Positions 36,501 through 46,968 of a stretch of 64,000 nt of DNA are shown piece by piece. Origin of the DNA: Watersipora subatra (taxonomy: Eukaryota > Bryozoa > Gymnolaemata > Cheilostomatida > Watersiporidae); the NCBI RefSeq assembly GCF_963576615.1, contig NC_088714.1:372001-436000 (forward strand), given 5' to 3'. Below the pieces are notes generated by a model. That model was not told the DNA's origin, did no database searches, and saw nothing but the letters and a program-made list of their open reading frames with translations. Made by a program: the position numbers and the translations under genes. Each line of letters starts with the position of its first letter. Positions within the stretch are counted from its first letter, which is position 1.

Positions 36501-39500
36501 TCAATGTGGTTTTATAACCAAAAAACAACAAATGTATCTTTTCTCAGAAGCTTGTAAACAGGATTAAGGAGATAATAGCCGGAGATTTTTGAAATTGTTT
36601 ATAATTCCTTTAAACTTCAGTGGTTGCGCAACTTGTTATGTAGAGTTTTGCTGAGTTGAGGTTACTTTTCATCCTGTTTTGGCACAGAAATGAAATTGTT
36701 TGCACGCTTTCATTAACTAAAGAGTGTTTCGCTGGAGGTAGCCTGCATATTTAGAATAGATGGAGCATTGCTGGTAGCTTTCCAATTGAAGGGTGCTTTT
36801 GACTTGCTCTACATGTGGTGATATGTTCAGGGATGGAGTACATATTGCATTCAGGTTTTACAACTGTATCCTTCCCAATGATAAAACAATTCTAGTGATT
36901 TAGCCGTAATCTGGTACACAAGTATTCACAACAACTTTGTGAATAAGCCATGAATTAACTATGCATAATTAAAAGCTGTCCCCTTTCCAATATCTTTATA
37001 AGAAATGTTTGTAGGCTACGATAGCTATTCACTTGTTGTATAACAAGCATGTTTGATTAGCTGCTAAAGCTGAAATGTTAGTCTAAAGGCGTGGTCACAC
37101 GAGCACCGAACCGACGTAGGATCGGTTCGGTTCGGAGGCTGGTTCGGTTCGTGGCACATGTCACACGGCCACCGAAGTAACTTCGCTTCCTAGATACCAT
37201 ACCTATAGAGACAGGACACGGTTTCATTAGTAGTTGTTATGTATTTGAGTTAAATATTTCTATTGTAAACAAAAAAAACTTTGAGGAACAATTATAAATT
37301 ATAATTACACAGCAGATTTATCAGAAGATCGTTCGGCTGCTCAAAATAAATCACTCGATACAAATATTTTGCTAACCCTTCCCATCAACATAATTATATT
37401 TTTTTTATTAACATATGAATGTTTTTCTATGCTGAGTACATAACAAACAAAAACAGTCTTTATCATAGTACTGTGGTTTTACATAAATAAATCAGTCAAC
37501 GATAGTTCATCAGGATGAATATGACACATTACTTATATTCTACACAAAAGAAAATCACAACCATTCCCTTACATTTATGCAAAACTTAAGTGCAACATCT
37601 TACATTTATGCAACTCAATCACAAGTCCGGGTGAACCTTGTCGTTAATTGCTTCATGTTGTTTATTTAACGAAATAAAAGTATCGTCCTATTTCTTTTTT
37701 AACTTTACTCACACGCACGTAAGAAGAAATGTGACGCGTGCGCGCTAAAATTCTAGAATTTTAACCAGCCAATAAGAGCAAGGGTTCGGCAAGAAATTTC
37801 GAGCAGTACCGAAATAGTTCGTTTCGGCCAGAAATGTCCTCAGCCGAACTTTTTAGAGCTGAAAACGACGTCGTTTTGCGTCATTTAGTTCGGTTCGGTG
37901 CCCGTGTGACCACGGCTTAAGGGTCATCCACCCTCTATATAAATAGTTATAAACTTTATCATCTTGGTCTTTAGAGTGGTAGAGAACAGTAAGGTACAAT
38001 TATGTCTAGTGGAAGAAAAAGCTGTTACTGTATAACGTGGATTGGCAAAGTGTTTGTGTAAGGCAAAGTGGGCAAACTTTTCAACCCGAGGATTGTTATG
38101 ACTTTTAAAAATTGACAGTCGAACTGGGTCCGACTACCAAGCTGATGTGTAGTAAAGTTTGGCTGTATAAAAGCTGGTGCAATTTACCTAAAATTTGTCA
38201 TAAATAAATAAATATGCGTTGGAAAGCTGATAAAATTGTCTACAAGCTGATATATTTTGCTTGCAGCTCAGGTACGAACATCTTTTACCGTGAGTTGCAT
38301 ATGTTTAGAAATTTTTTTGTTTTATTCTATATTGTAACGCATTTTTGGACTCCGTAAATATATTTAACAAAATTGTATAAAAGCTCATTCCAGTGATTTG
38401 TATGCTTGCTACACCTTGCAGCATAAAATAGATTTTTATATACAATAGATGAGTTAGGAGCTTCGATCCACCACAAGCTCAGTTTAGATAGATAACGACC
38501 GACCGTTGGGTTATCATGCGATATGCAATAAATCTGCATAGTAATAAGTTATATAAGAACAATAATGATCCATCATATGTTACAAAAATATAATAAAAAA
38601 GTGACAGGAACAACAATGTTTATAATACTTGCAAAAACAGAAATAAAAAAACTTTTTGGCACTGTTAGCTTTTTGATTCCAGCTGCCGGTTGAGATCTGA
38701 CTGCTGCTTCCACTTTGATGTTCTCTGCTTTCGGCTTCTGTCCTGAAATATTCTTTTGCACTGCTGTACTAGCCGATATCAGCGCGTAAACGAAATATTT
38801 TGGAGAGCACGAACTTTTTTACATAGCCTTCATGAATACTTTCTGAAAGAAAAAGAAAAACTTTTAGTAACCTGCACAGACTTGCGAAGCCCAAATAAAA
38901 TATGGTAGCTTTAACTCTTTCACTGCCGGCCATGCACAAATTTAGCTAACCGGCCTACTGTCAGCCATTTTACCGAAAATTGCCGATTTTGCTTCATGAT
39001 ATGTATACAATTTCTTTTCAACTTCAAATTTTATCTAGAACACTTTTGTTATATATATTATTTTGCTAACGTGTTAACAAATAGAGCTATGCAAAAGTTC
39101 AATATATCTACACTTTGTGCATTGCTAAAACTATGTGAAGCTACGATCGCTGCGAAGCTAAAACGATCCTCTACAATGTTCCTTACTCTTACAAAACTTA
39201 CAAAATTATTACTTTCATTATCATCAGAGTCAATGCTGCTACTTTAATTATGCTACAAAAACCTGAATATGAACTGGTTATAATGTCATCAACATAAGTA
39301 ATTATCTGTTTTCTGACTCGCGCAGTACTCAACAAAACTTACACAAACAATGTTTGTTTTCAAGTAGAAAGTTCCCAAACAAATTTAAAACTGCTTTGTT
39401 ATTTTAGGCTAATTTTATAAAGAAATCTTCGGACCACACTGTCAATACCATAAATGTCCTAAAGCTGGTTGGTTATGTTCTCAACGAATAATAAAATTAC

Positions 39501-42500
39501 TACGCAATTGCTGGGAAATTCGCATAAAGGTGTATACGGCAGTCACCCATAGATTTCGCATAAATGGGCATATGGCAGTGAAAAAGTTGAAATACAGATT
39601 TTTTTCGTAATAGCTAAAACCCTATAACACAAATTTATACGTACTGTAGATTGAAGGATTTTTAAAAGGAAACTCAGTTCTAATGGCTGTGTCCGAATTG
39701 GTACGCTAAAGATTAAAATTAAATGCATTCACATGATATGTTTTTTTGCTCAGCGTTCAGTACTAGCGTTCAGTACTAGCGTTCAGTACTAGCGTTCAGT
39801 ACTAGCGTTCAGTACTAGCGTTCAGTACTAGCGTTCAATACTAGCGTTCAATACTAGCGTTCACTACTAGCGTTCACTACTAGCGTTCACTACTAGCGAT
39901 CACTTCTAGCGTTCAGTACTAGCGTTCAGTACTAGCGTTCAGTACAAGCGTTCAGTGCTAGTGTTCAGTACTAGCGTTCAGTACTAGCGTTCACTACTAG
40001 CGTTCACTACTAGCGTTCACTACTAGCGTTCACTACTAGCGTTCAGTACTAGCGTTCAGTACTAGCGTTCAGTACTAGCGTTCAGTACTAGCGTTCAGTA
40101 CTAGCGTTCAGTACTAGCGTTCAGTACTAGCGTTCAGTGCTAGCGTTCAGGGCTAGCGTTCAGGGCTAGCGTTCAGGGCTAGCGTTCAGTGCTAGCGTTC
40201 AGTGCTAGCATTCACTACTAGCGTTCACTACTAGCGTTCACTACTAGCGTTCACTATTAGCGTTCAGTACTAGCGTTCAGTACTAGCGTTCAGTACTAGC
40301 GTTCACTACTAGCGTTCACTACTAGCGTTCAGTGCTAGCGTTCAGGGCTAGCGTTCAGGGCTAGCGTTCAGGGCTAGCGTTCAGGGCTAGCGTTCAGGGC
40401 TAGCGTTCAGGGCTAGCGTTCAGGGCTAGCGTTCAGGGCTAGCGTTCAGGGCTAGCGTTCAGAGCTAGCGTTCAGGGCTAGCGTTCAGGGCTAGCGTTCA
40501 GGGCTAGCGTTCAGGGCTAGCGTTCAGGGCTAGCGTTCAGGGCTAGCGTTCAGGGCTAGCGTTCAGGGCTAGCGTTCAGGGCTAGCGTTCAGGGCTAGCG
40601 TTCAGGGCTAGCGTTCAGGGCTAGCGTTCAGGGCTAGCGTTCAGGGCTAGCGTTCAGGGCTAGCGTTCAGGGCTAGCGTTCAGGGCTAGCGTTCAGGGCT
40701 AGCGTTCAGGGCTAGCGTTCAGTGCTAGCGTTCAGTGGAGCAGCACCTTTTCTGTGATTAACTCCATCTAAGATTGAAACTGGGAAGTGTAACGAAGCTG
40801 AGCTCATGCGCTGCGTGCTGAGTGCGGGTCTTATTCAATTCTATTTTCCGAATTTGCTGCGGACCAGTAAAAGCTGACCTGTAGGCTGTAGCTTAGACAC
40901 CCCTGGTATCAGGTGTTCGAGTTTTTCTGAAAAGTAAGAATGTAATGGATGGTCAGGCAGATTAGAAATGCAATTTGGGTATTTTAATAATAATAATAAT
41001 AATAACACATTTAGCTCATCATTATGGGCATTTAGATGAAACTCGTAATTATCCATATCAGGTGGTATAACCCTGAAGCATAATTTTTGAAGGCAGCCTA
41101 ATTTTTCTTTTTTAGTCTTTAATAAAAAAGGATACCGGTTTGGAGTGGGGGAGACAAAATGGACAATATACGGTTCTGGTAAAAGGGTGATAACTGAGAA
41201 AGCGTTTAATGTGATTATTCCCTATCATTGGAATAGGTGTCTATAGGATAAACAACAGTTATAGTGTACCCTTGTTCAGTGATAAAAACTATTAGATATT
41301 TGTTATACGTTGATGCTTTGTTATCCTCTACAGTAAGCATAATCTTTCTTTCGAGAGTCATTTGATTGGTCAGTAGTAGACTCAACATCCGAGCCTTTGC
41401 TTAAAACTTAACAAATATGGTCAAACTCGGATAACTTGAACAAATCTTCAAAGCGATCTATGCAAGCGATACAGAGATGACCAGTGTCTTACTATGTGTT
41501 GTGAGAATGGTACAATATTATGACAGCTGTAGCAAACTTGGCGAGTACAACAGGTGTCACATCAATAGAAAGAGCCAAGAAAGGGTCAAAAATGGCTCTG
41601 ATCTTCTGACACTTTACCCTTCATTCCAATGGCCTGAGTAAACAGTGAGATATTTACGCTGCCGATGGGGAATGTGTGTTTACACTGCTGATGGGAATGT
41701 GTGTTTACCGTGAAGTCATTTCTGATGAGGTGGTTAATGTAAACTTAGATGTTATTATTCACATATAACTCTATGGCAGCTTAAAAGGGAATAACTCTAT
41801 GGCAGCTTTCAAGGGATCAGCTGTAGGCATCCTTGATGCCGATAGAGTAAAAGACTCAAGTGCTAGGCTGACCACAGGCCCTCTAACCATCATCTCTTCA
41901 ACTAGCTAATGCCTACTTCCGAGCATTTTTCTAAAGGCCACTTGATTAGGTAGCATCAAAGGCAGCGCAAACACGAGCAAACGAGGCCGCCCTTGGGGCA
42001 AATTTCATTACAACACTTTTAAGTGATCCCGAAGAGGGTGGAAGTATTGAGGAGGTTGATATGAAGAGGGTTGGGGTTAGAGTTGGGCTAGAGGAAACAA
42101 AGTGTAGATCTTTTTTTATCTGTCTCTATATGTGTATACATATAAAGATATATGCATATATATGACTTGCATGTGCATGTGTTACATATTTATGTATATA
42201 CATGTGCAAAAATATACATATGTGTAAATATACATATATATAGTACAGTATATATAGACATATGAAATTTCTGTTGTCAGGTGACTTGGATATGAAGGGA
42301 ATCATGCGATCAGTAAAAAAGTCTGACTTGGAGAAAGTAGCGATAAAGAATTGCGAGATGCTGATGAAGGAGTGCAAATACCAAAGCAAGCTGGTGAGAT
42401 CTCCACTCCATATTAAGTAGAATTGAACAAGTTTAGTAATGACAAGTACTGACATGGAAAGTCAGGTGTCTCAGCAGGTGTCTCAGTATTCTACAGTTGC

Positions 42501-45500
42501 TTGATTCTACAATGTTTTATAGTATTCGCTCTAGCGTAAACTTGAGACCTTCTATTCAGGCTGGTAGCAATAGAAAAAGGTCAAGGGAGTTGTCTGACCT
42601 GTGCTAAAAATAATTTCAATGATATATACATAATAGTTTACTGTCAGCAATTTTATGCCATTATATCATTTATGCTATTTTACTATTTAGTGCATTATAT
42701 TATATAGTTTATTGCGAGTACAACAGACTGCTTGATAAATTATAGAAAGAAAAAAGAATCGATGGATTCACACTGATATTTGACATGGCAAACTTCAGCC
42801 GAAAGATGCTGTGGAAACCAGGTCTTAATGTCTACATGCATAACGCTGAGATACTACAGAACAATTATCCGGAAATGCAGAAGCGAATGTTTATCATCAA
42901 CTGTAAGCATGTCAAAAAATTTCTAGCAATGAAAAGGGTAGATTGCTGCACATGTACCTGCAGCCTATTTTAGTTGACCGATTTATCTAGAAATACCTAT
43001 TGGTACAGGTTTGTTAATTGTAAATCTCAGACATGAAATATTTATAAAACACCTGGATTTTTGAGGCAAGTCCACCTTCAAGCAAGTTTAGTACCCAATA
43101 TGTAGGAAACACCCTTCGTAATTACTTGAGCAGAGTCCAAGCCACTCGCATATAGTCATACTTGATGCTGGCTTGGCCGTTTGTTTCAGTCACATTCAGG
43201 GGGAGATGGCCCACATAATTATCAGAGTTAAAATTAAGTAAACTCTCATTTTCAACCAAGCGCATGCTGCACTCTTCAATGCAACATGCAATTTTTCGTT
43301 AAAGCAATCAAATAGCTGGTTGCAAGGATTTTTAGCAAATCTGCATGAAAACAGTGAGAATGTCCATCTTGCCGTGAGGGACCCTATGCAAGCAAAGTTT
43401 GTGAACATTTTGAGAATCTAAAAAATTGAGAATTGAAAAATTACCTGTTAAAGATCTCTCAAGCTGCAGATGATACTAACCCACAAAGGATCTGCTCAGC
43501 CAATGGACCAATGGCAGGCTGACAGTTTGTTAGCGTTCAGACATATCCCACATAGTGATATTGCATGACCATGTACTTACTTACTATGATTAGTTGTTAT
43601 ATACATGTACTTACTGTGGTTAGTTGTTATATACATGTACTTACTGTGGTTAATTGTTATATACATGTACTTACGATGGTTAGTTGTTATATACATGTAC
43701 TTACGATGGTTAGTTGTTATATACATGTACTTACTATGGTTTGTTATTATACACTAGTACTTACTAAGGTTAGTTGTTATATACTAGCACTTACTATGGT
43801 TAGTTGTTATATACATGTACTTACTATGGTTAGTTGTTATATACATGTACTTATGATGGTTAGTTATTATATACATGTAATTACTATAGTTAGTTGTTAT
43901 ATACTAGCACTCAATATGGTTGGATGTCATTTTTAGCGCCAAAGCTCTTTCCTATTCTCTGGAAGATAGCGCAGCCAATTCTTAGTGAAGAATCAAAAAA
44001 GAAAATCAAAGTACTCGACAAAAACTACAAAGAAGAGCTTTTAAAGTACATTGATGAGGACCAGCTTCCTGCCTATCTAGGCGGAACGATGACTGGCCCA
44101 GACGGAGACCCCAAGTGCTCGCATAAGGTATTCTACTTTTACTGTGCGTACAACTTAGATTGTAACTGCATGACAGCTGGTCAGGCAATCAGATTAAACA
44201 ATTCTAAAACACGACACAAAGCCCTTACATCTGAAGCCCCAAAGTTTGTTATTGATAAACTTTGCATTTAAAGTCCTCTTTAATGTTATAACATACAAGA
44301 ACATAACATACCAGAACATTACGTACCAGAACATGACATACCAGAACATTACGTACCAGAACAAGACATACCAGAACAAGGCATACCAGAACATAACATA
44401 CCAGAACATGGCATACCAGAACATAACGTACCAGAATAAATATAACATAGCAGAATGTAACATAACAGAACAAAAACAAAATGCTTTTCTGTGTTGTGAC
44501 ATCCTATGGCCTGTTTAAAGATATGTCATGGAGGAGATGTGCCCAAGGCTTATTACATTGACGAATCCACACAAACAAAGTCAATGGACAAAGCCTCTGT
44601 AGCCCCTGGCAATGAACTTAAAATAGAATGTGAAGTTGCCTCTCCTGGAAGCGTTTTAAGGTGAGCTTGCGATCAATTTTTGTAGTTACTATTTACTATC
44701 CTATATCGGGGTGTCAAATGAGGCTCATGACAGATAAGCGATGTCAAGGACAAACTACCTAACCAATAATATTAACTGAACCAGACTTTTTATCTCAAGG
44801 ATGTTGAGCTTAGTTTTATTCCCCTTCAGTCTACTTCTTCCGCAGTTTTAAGTTAAGCTGCATGTCAGGCTGTTTTAAGTCATAGCGTGTTATGGTTTGA
44901 TTGGTCAACTTAGCTAGCAGGCCATGGTTTAATCGGTCAATTATATGCCTTATTTCTTTAGTTGGAGGTTTAAAACGGAAGATAAAGACATTGGTTTCGG
45001 CGTGAATCTTAAAGCGGATGGAGAAGCAAAAGATCGTGAGCTACTGCCAACCGCTAGAGTTGATTCTCACATTCTTGAACAAGATGGTATTCTTGTGTGT
45101 GAAAAGGCTGGAAAGTGTAAGTATTTAATTCCGGCAGCAAGATTGTACCTTATCCTTCGCTGCTTAGTCAGTGCTGCGGCGAGCTAGTTAGTCCATCCGT
45201 TGTGCAAATGATAGTAGAAATCCTCCGTGATAAAGAAACGTTTTGAAAGTTTGCTTGCAGGCTCACTTTGCTAGCATGTTTAACATATTTATTTTCTGTA
45301 ACACGCATTTCTAATGCTTTCACACGGAGCTGCGCGTGTGCACAACTCCTTTACCAGTGTAGCTAGCTACCTTTATATAGTTTATGCTTGCTGTACTCTT
45401 CTTCAAGTTTACCGCTTTCTTTTCAAATAGCTTTATTACTTTAGGTTCACTCGCATTCACTCATAGCTATGAGTAGGAGTTATTTATGCATGAGCTCCAT

Positions 45501-46968
45501 ATCCTTCCATATGATTGTCTGTTGTGCTCTATGAACAAGTATCCCAGTCAATTGACATCATATCCTTTAGTTACACGCACTGAGGAAAGTCAGCATCATA
45601 AAATGAACACACTCACGGACAGCGCGAAATCCTGCAAAGTCATGTAGCGACTTGCGGGCTGTCCTATGTGTAGTGCATGAGGAGGTAATTCCTGTAGTCC
45701 CAGTGCTGTTCTTGTAGAGCTAGCTGTAGCCTTCTTTATTCACCCATAGACTTAGTTCATGCGCTGCCTGTTTTGCTAGACTTGATTCTAATACTTTCTA
45801 TTGTTGTAGTATAGTAATAACACCTCGGACTTGGCATCTTGTACTTACGTTTGGTGTAATGGTAGCGTACTACATAGCCTTTGTACCTAGAACTAGCTGA
45901 GCTGTCTCACTGTCAACTCACTAAATAACTGTCACAGGGCAAAGTGGCTATAGAATCTACTAAGACTTCTAACATCTTTGCTAAATCTTATTGCAATTTT
46001 GAAAAACAATTGTTGGAAACAGGCAGCATTTTTTCTTGCTACTACTTTCTTTTTATACTTACTATTTTTCATAAAAGATGCTGCCGCAGCTCTACATTCC
46101 CAAACCTCTTTCAGTTTGCTGGCGCATCGATGCATGTTACATTCTTATGACGCAACTCTTAAAGGAAACACGTTTACCTTGTAATCATCACCAGTAGCTC
46201 GAGTATCATTGTGCCATTTTGTGTCAGCCAAAACTTTTCATCGACAGTGAAAGTTTAAATTCAAGTTTACAAGATAAGAAATGCTGCAATAACCGTTAGA
46301 CTAAAAAGTTAAATGCAAGTTGATCAAGCTGTCAATAACGATGATCAGCGTTGTCCATTGTTATATACATGTAAGATCATGCTTACTGGAAGGGCAACCA
46401 AATAAATTGGAATTGTGCGCCCTTCCCTTACTACCCCTATAAACTCCTAGCAGGAAATGTCACATGTGTAACAAATTAATCACTTATTTCTCATGAGTTC
46501 TTCTATGCTTTCCACAAACTAACCACCTGTGTGTTAACTTCTTACTCTAAAGTATTTCTTCTCAGCGTATTGTTTCTTGCTAGAGATGTGACAACTCCAG
46601 ATTATTAGCAAATGGTAAACTGCTGCCTATGCCAATCCATGGTAGCACATATGGCAAAAAATATATTTAAAATTATTAATGCTTTGCTGCTTGCTCAATT
46701 AGGCACCAACACTTGCTGTAGTATAAACAATGCTCTGTTTTTATGAGCCGTCATTGAGCATGATAGAAGGCTGTGCCAAAGTGCTGCATAGTTGGACAAT
46801 AGCCAGTGGTCGAGTGTTTTGTTAACCTTAGTGTCCATTTTATTTTTAGATTATTTGATATTCGACAATAGCTACAGCTGGACATCGAGCAAAAAGCTTT
46901 ATTACACAATTGATGTTTTTGCCGACGATGACGGTTTTGACTTGGAAACTGACCCTGTGACTGGCTAA
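27543..46968 (+). CDS. SEC14L2: SEC14-like lipid-binding protein (CRAL-TRIO + GOLD), gene 1, 10 exons, 390 aa
   Basis: Cytosolic phosphatidylinositol/tocopherol-transfer family. Coding exons: 27543-27587, 32788-32857, 33519-33562, 34070-34208, 42281-42393, 42746-42902, 43937-44127, 44521-44660, 44962-45116 and 46850-46968. All junctions are GT-AG, the phases join without error, and the TAA is at 46966-46968. Residues 1-55 are the CRAL-TRIO N-terminal helices (RQQETLDK; ARNFDLAKSEEML). The lipid-binding fold spans about 74-250, with GGMCGYDKDG at 82-91, MLWKP at 158-162 and YLGGTMTGPDGDPKC at 236-250. The C-terminal GOLD beta domain (about 255-382) includes CHGGDVP and WRFKTEDKDIGFG. Length and domain order match vertebrate SEC14L2/3/4 (about 400 aa), known lipid-transfer proteins; ligand and role here are inferred. 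The paralog lies tail to tail at 52367-62023. Introns 1 and 4 (5.2 and 8.1 kb) are filled with arrays and transposons. Confidence 0.95.
27588..28519 (+). other. Intron 1, left part
   Basis: No exon is visible. At 28374-28460 a segment with AACAAACAGTTGCAGTTGGC and GGCTGTACAG is duplicated, placing an extra CAGTAGATGCTCCTATAAC terminus (28408) before the pogo/Tigger-like copy B that starts at 28520. Confidence 0.5.
28520..30194. mobile_element. pogo/Tigger-like TIR element, copy B, carrying a nested TTAA element
   Basis: It starts TA-CAGTAGACGCTTCTATAAC and ends GTTGTAGGAGCATCGATTG-TA, inverted ends with TA borders as in copy A (24092-25054). The shared body includes the phrases GGTAGCTGYGCAATTGTT and GATTGGTGCAGGTGTT. 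It lies in intron 1 of SEC14-like gene 1. Its interior is split at 29306 by a 787-bp TTAA-flanked element that copy A lacks. No transposase frame. Confidence 0.75.
29310..30096. mobile_element. TTAA-flanked long-TIR element (787 bp), nested
   Basis: Left end ACCATAACTGTCATGTACAA and right end TTGTACGTGACAGTTATGGT are inverted. The inverted arms extend about 260 bp each (29310-29580 against 29825-30096), with a short spacer. Both flanks are TTAA (29306-29309 and 30097-30100). A TTAA target with long TIRs fits piggyBac or Kolobok-like non-autonomous elements. The minus-strand frame 29187-29582 lies mostly inside the arm and is not a gene. Confidence 0.85.
30226..31783. repeat. 20-bp tandem array, about 78 copies, in intron 1
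   Basis: The unit ACCTATTAACTACGGCAACG is essentially invariant from 30720 to 31780. The left 500 bp hold older variants: ACAGCAATG, GGCAGTG with 18-19 bp units, and AATTACGGCAACG. No frame continues into gene 1 exons. Confidence 0.98.
31784..31906. other. Spacer between two intron-1 arrays
   Basis: AT-rich unique sequence with no exon. Confidence 0.4.
31907..32258. repeat. 37-bp tandem array, about 9 copies
   Basis: The unit begins ATAATATAACCTGTTGAAGT and ends CAAGTAGAAATGGTGTT. Variants alternate GCAGTC/GAAGTC and AGAAAT/AGGAAT. Confidence 0.95.
32259..32787 (+). other. Intron 1, right end
   Basis: AT-rich, no repeat or exon noted. It ends in the acceptor of exon 2. Confidence 0.5.
32788..32857 (+). 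CDS. SEC14L2: Gene 1 exon 2
   Basis: 70 nt after TTGACAG; donor GTAAGT. It encodes FGARIADIRKPDWDDHYLTK and three more residues, the N-terminal helix region (family pattern FR...PDDYFLLRWL). Phase 0 in, phase 1 out. Confidence 0.93.
32858..33518 (+). other. Intron 2 of gene 1
   Basis: 661 bp, unique sequence, no repeat recognised. Confidence 0.6.
33519..33562 (+). CDS. SEC14L2: Gene 1 exon 3
   Basis: 44 nt after TTTTTAG; donor GTAAGT. It encodes ARNFDLAKSEEMLRN with the split alanine codon, matching the family's RARSFDLQKSEAMLRK segment. Phase 1 in, 0 out. Confidence 0.95.
33563..34069 (+). other. Intron 3 of gene 1
   Basis: 507 bp, unique sequence, no repeat recognised. Confidence 0.6.
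34070..34208 (+). CDS. SEC14L2: Gene 1 exon 4
   Basis: 139 nt after TTATCCAG; donor GTGAGT. It starts SMKYREKM and includes EVLQKYLVGGMCGYDKDG, the start of the CRAL-TRIO lipid-binding fold. Same length as the paralog's exon at 61885-62023. Confidence 0.96.
34325..34545. repeat. 21-bp tandem array, about 10 copies, in intron 4
   Basis: The unit is GACACGGGCCTCGACTAGAA plus T, with GGCAAGG and CCACTGG variants. Because the period is 21 and the array is stop-free, the frame of exon 4 appears to run through its donor into it. The GTGAGT at 34209 and the family alignment show that the exon ends before the array. Confidence 0.93.
34546..35121 (+). other. Intron 4, unique part
   Basis: AT-rich; no exon or repeat noted. 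Confidence 0.4.
35122..35370. repeat. 35-bp tandem array, 7 copies, in intron 4
   Basis: The unit starts GAGTTATCACTTGAGGTGAG and ends TGTATGGCTCATAGT. Copies are virtually identical, so the expansion is recent. Each unit repeats a GGTGAGT donor-like motif. Confidence 0.97.
35371..35645 (+). other. Intron 4, unique part
   Basis: No exon or repeat recognised. Confidence 0.35.
35646..36260. repeat. 20-bp pyrimidine-rich tandem array, about 30 copies
   Basis: The unit TGCTCTCACCTGCACCCATC degenerates on the right into C-rich TTGCCCCCC copies. All three plus frames are stop-free, giving open frames of 211-270 codons that are artefacts. Confidence 0.95.
36261..37086 (+). other. Intron 4, unique part
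   Basis: AT-rich, no exon or repeat recognised. Confidence 0.35.
37087..37917. mobile_element. PIF/Harbinger-like non-autonomous element (831 bp)
   Basis: Ends AGGCGTGGTCACACGAGCAC and GTGCCCGTGTGACCACGGCT are inverted with few mismatches, and continue into GGTTCGGTTCGG-type GC-rich arms. Both flanks are TAA (37084-37086 and 37918-37920), which fits the 3-bp TWA target of PIF/Harbinger. No transposase frame. It lies in intron 4 of gene 1. Confidence 0.75.
37918..38910 (+). other. Intron 4, unique part
   Basis: AT-rich sequence; short minus-strand frames (38327-38539, 38573-38761) show no family features. Confidence 0.35.
38911..39590. mobile_element. piggyBac-like non-autonomous element (about 672 bp)
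   Basis: The left border is TTAA-CTCTTTCACTGCC (38911 on) and the right border GGCAGTGAAAAAG-TTGA (to 39590). The inverted ends resemble the CCCTTTVACTGCC terminus of piggyBac elements. One TTAA flank has mutated to TTGA. Internal frames are short and unrecognised. Confidence 0.75.
39757..40737. repeat. 13-bp tandem array, about 75 copies, in intron 4
   Basis: The unit GCTAGCGTTCAGG appears in two variant classes. CAGTACTA/CACTACTA units occupy the left 550 bp, and an almost pure CAGGGCTA block lies at 40330-40720. Confidence 0.97.
40738..42280 (+). other. Intron 4, right end
   Basis: Unique sequence with a (TAA)n run at about 40985-41004, a short direct duplication with AACTCTATGGCAGCTT (about 41768-41805), and an alternating TATACATATG-rich stretch at 42120-42260 just upstream of exon 5. 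No exon. Confidence 0.5.
42281..42393 (+). CDS. SEC14L2: Gene 1 exon 5
   Basis: 113 nt after TGTTGTCAG; donor GTGAGA. It encodes GDLDMKGIMRSVKKSDLEK and the CEMLMKECKYQ helix. It follows the 8.1-kb intron 4. Same length as 61670-61782 in the paralog. Confidence 0.96.
42746..42902 (+). CDS. SEC14L2: Gene 1 exon 6
   Basis: 157 nt after a weak acceptor (AAATTATAG); donor GTAAGC. It carries IDGFTLIFDMANF, MLWKPGLN and EILQNNYPEMQKRMFIIN, core strands and helices of the lipid-binding domain. About 79% identical to the paralog's exon over 52 residues by my count (11 differences). Confidence 0.96.
43568..43922. repeat. 30-bp tandem array, 12 copies, abutting exon 7
   Basis: The unit starts ATGTACTTACTATGGTTAGT and ends TGTTATATAC. 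It fills the 3' third of intron 6 and ends about 14 bp before the first base of exon 7, so the branch-point region is in repeat sequence. Confidence 0.95.
43937..44127 (+). CDS. SEC14L2: Gene 1 exon 7
   Basis: 191 nt after CATTTTTAG; donor GTATTC. It encodes PKLFPILWKIAQPIL through YLGGTMTGPDGDPKCSHK, the end of the CRAL-TRIO fold. A 30-bp tandem array ends only about 14 bp before it. Confidence 0.96.
44290..44475. repeat. 10-bp tandem array, about 18 copies, in intron 7
   Basis: The core ATACCAGAAC has AC/GT alternation (ACATACCAGAACATTACGTA). It ends about 45 bp before exon 8. Confidence 0.92.
44521..44660 (+). CDS. SEC14L2: Gene 1 exon 8
   Basis: 140 nt after TTTAAAG; donor GTGAGC. It starts ICHGGDVPKAYYIDES and ends ASPGSVL plus a split codon. 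It links the lipid-binding fold to the GOLD domain. Confidence 0.95.
44962..45116 (+). CDS. SEC14L2: Gene 1 exon 9
   Basis: 155 nt after TTCTTTAG; donor GTAAGT. It encodes SWRFKTEDKDIGFGVNLK and DSHILEQDGILVCEKAGK, the central beta strands of the GOLD domain. Confidence 0.96.
45117..46849 (+). other. Intron 9 of gene 1
   Basis: 1.7 kb of unique sequence with no array, unlike intron 9 of the paralog. Confidence 0.5.
46850..46968 (+). CDS. SEC14L2: Gene 1 exon 10 (last)
   Basis: 119 nt after TATTTTTAG to TAA. It encodes YYLIFDNSYSWTSSKKLYYT, the last GOLD strands, then an acidic tail (IDVFADDDGFDLETDPVTG). The tail is shorter than and unlike the paralog's. A possible AATAAA lies at 47713-47718, but it is far from the stop. 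Confidence 0.95.
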
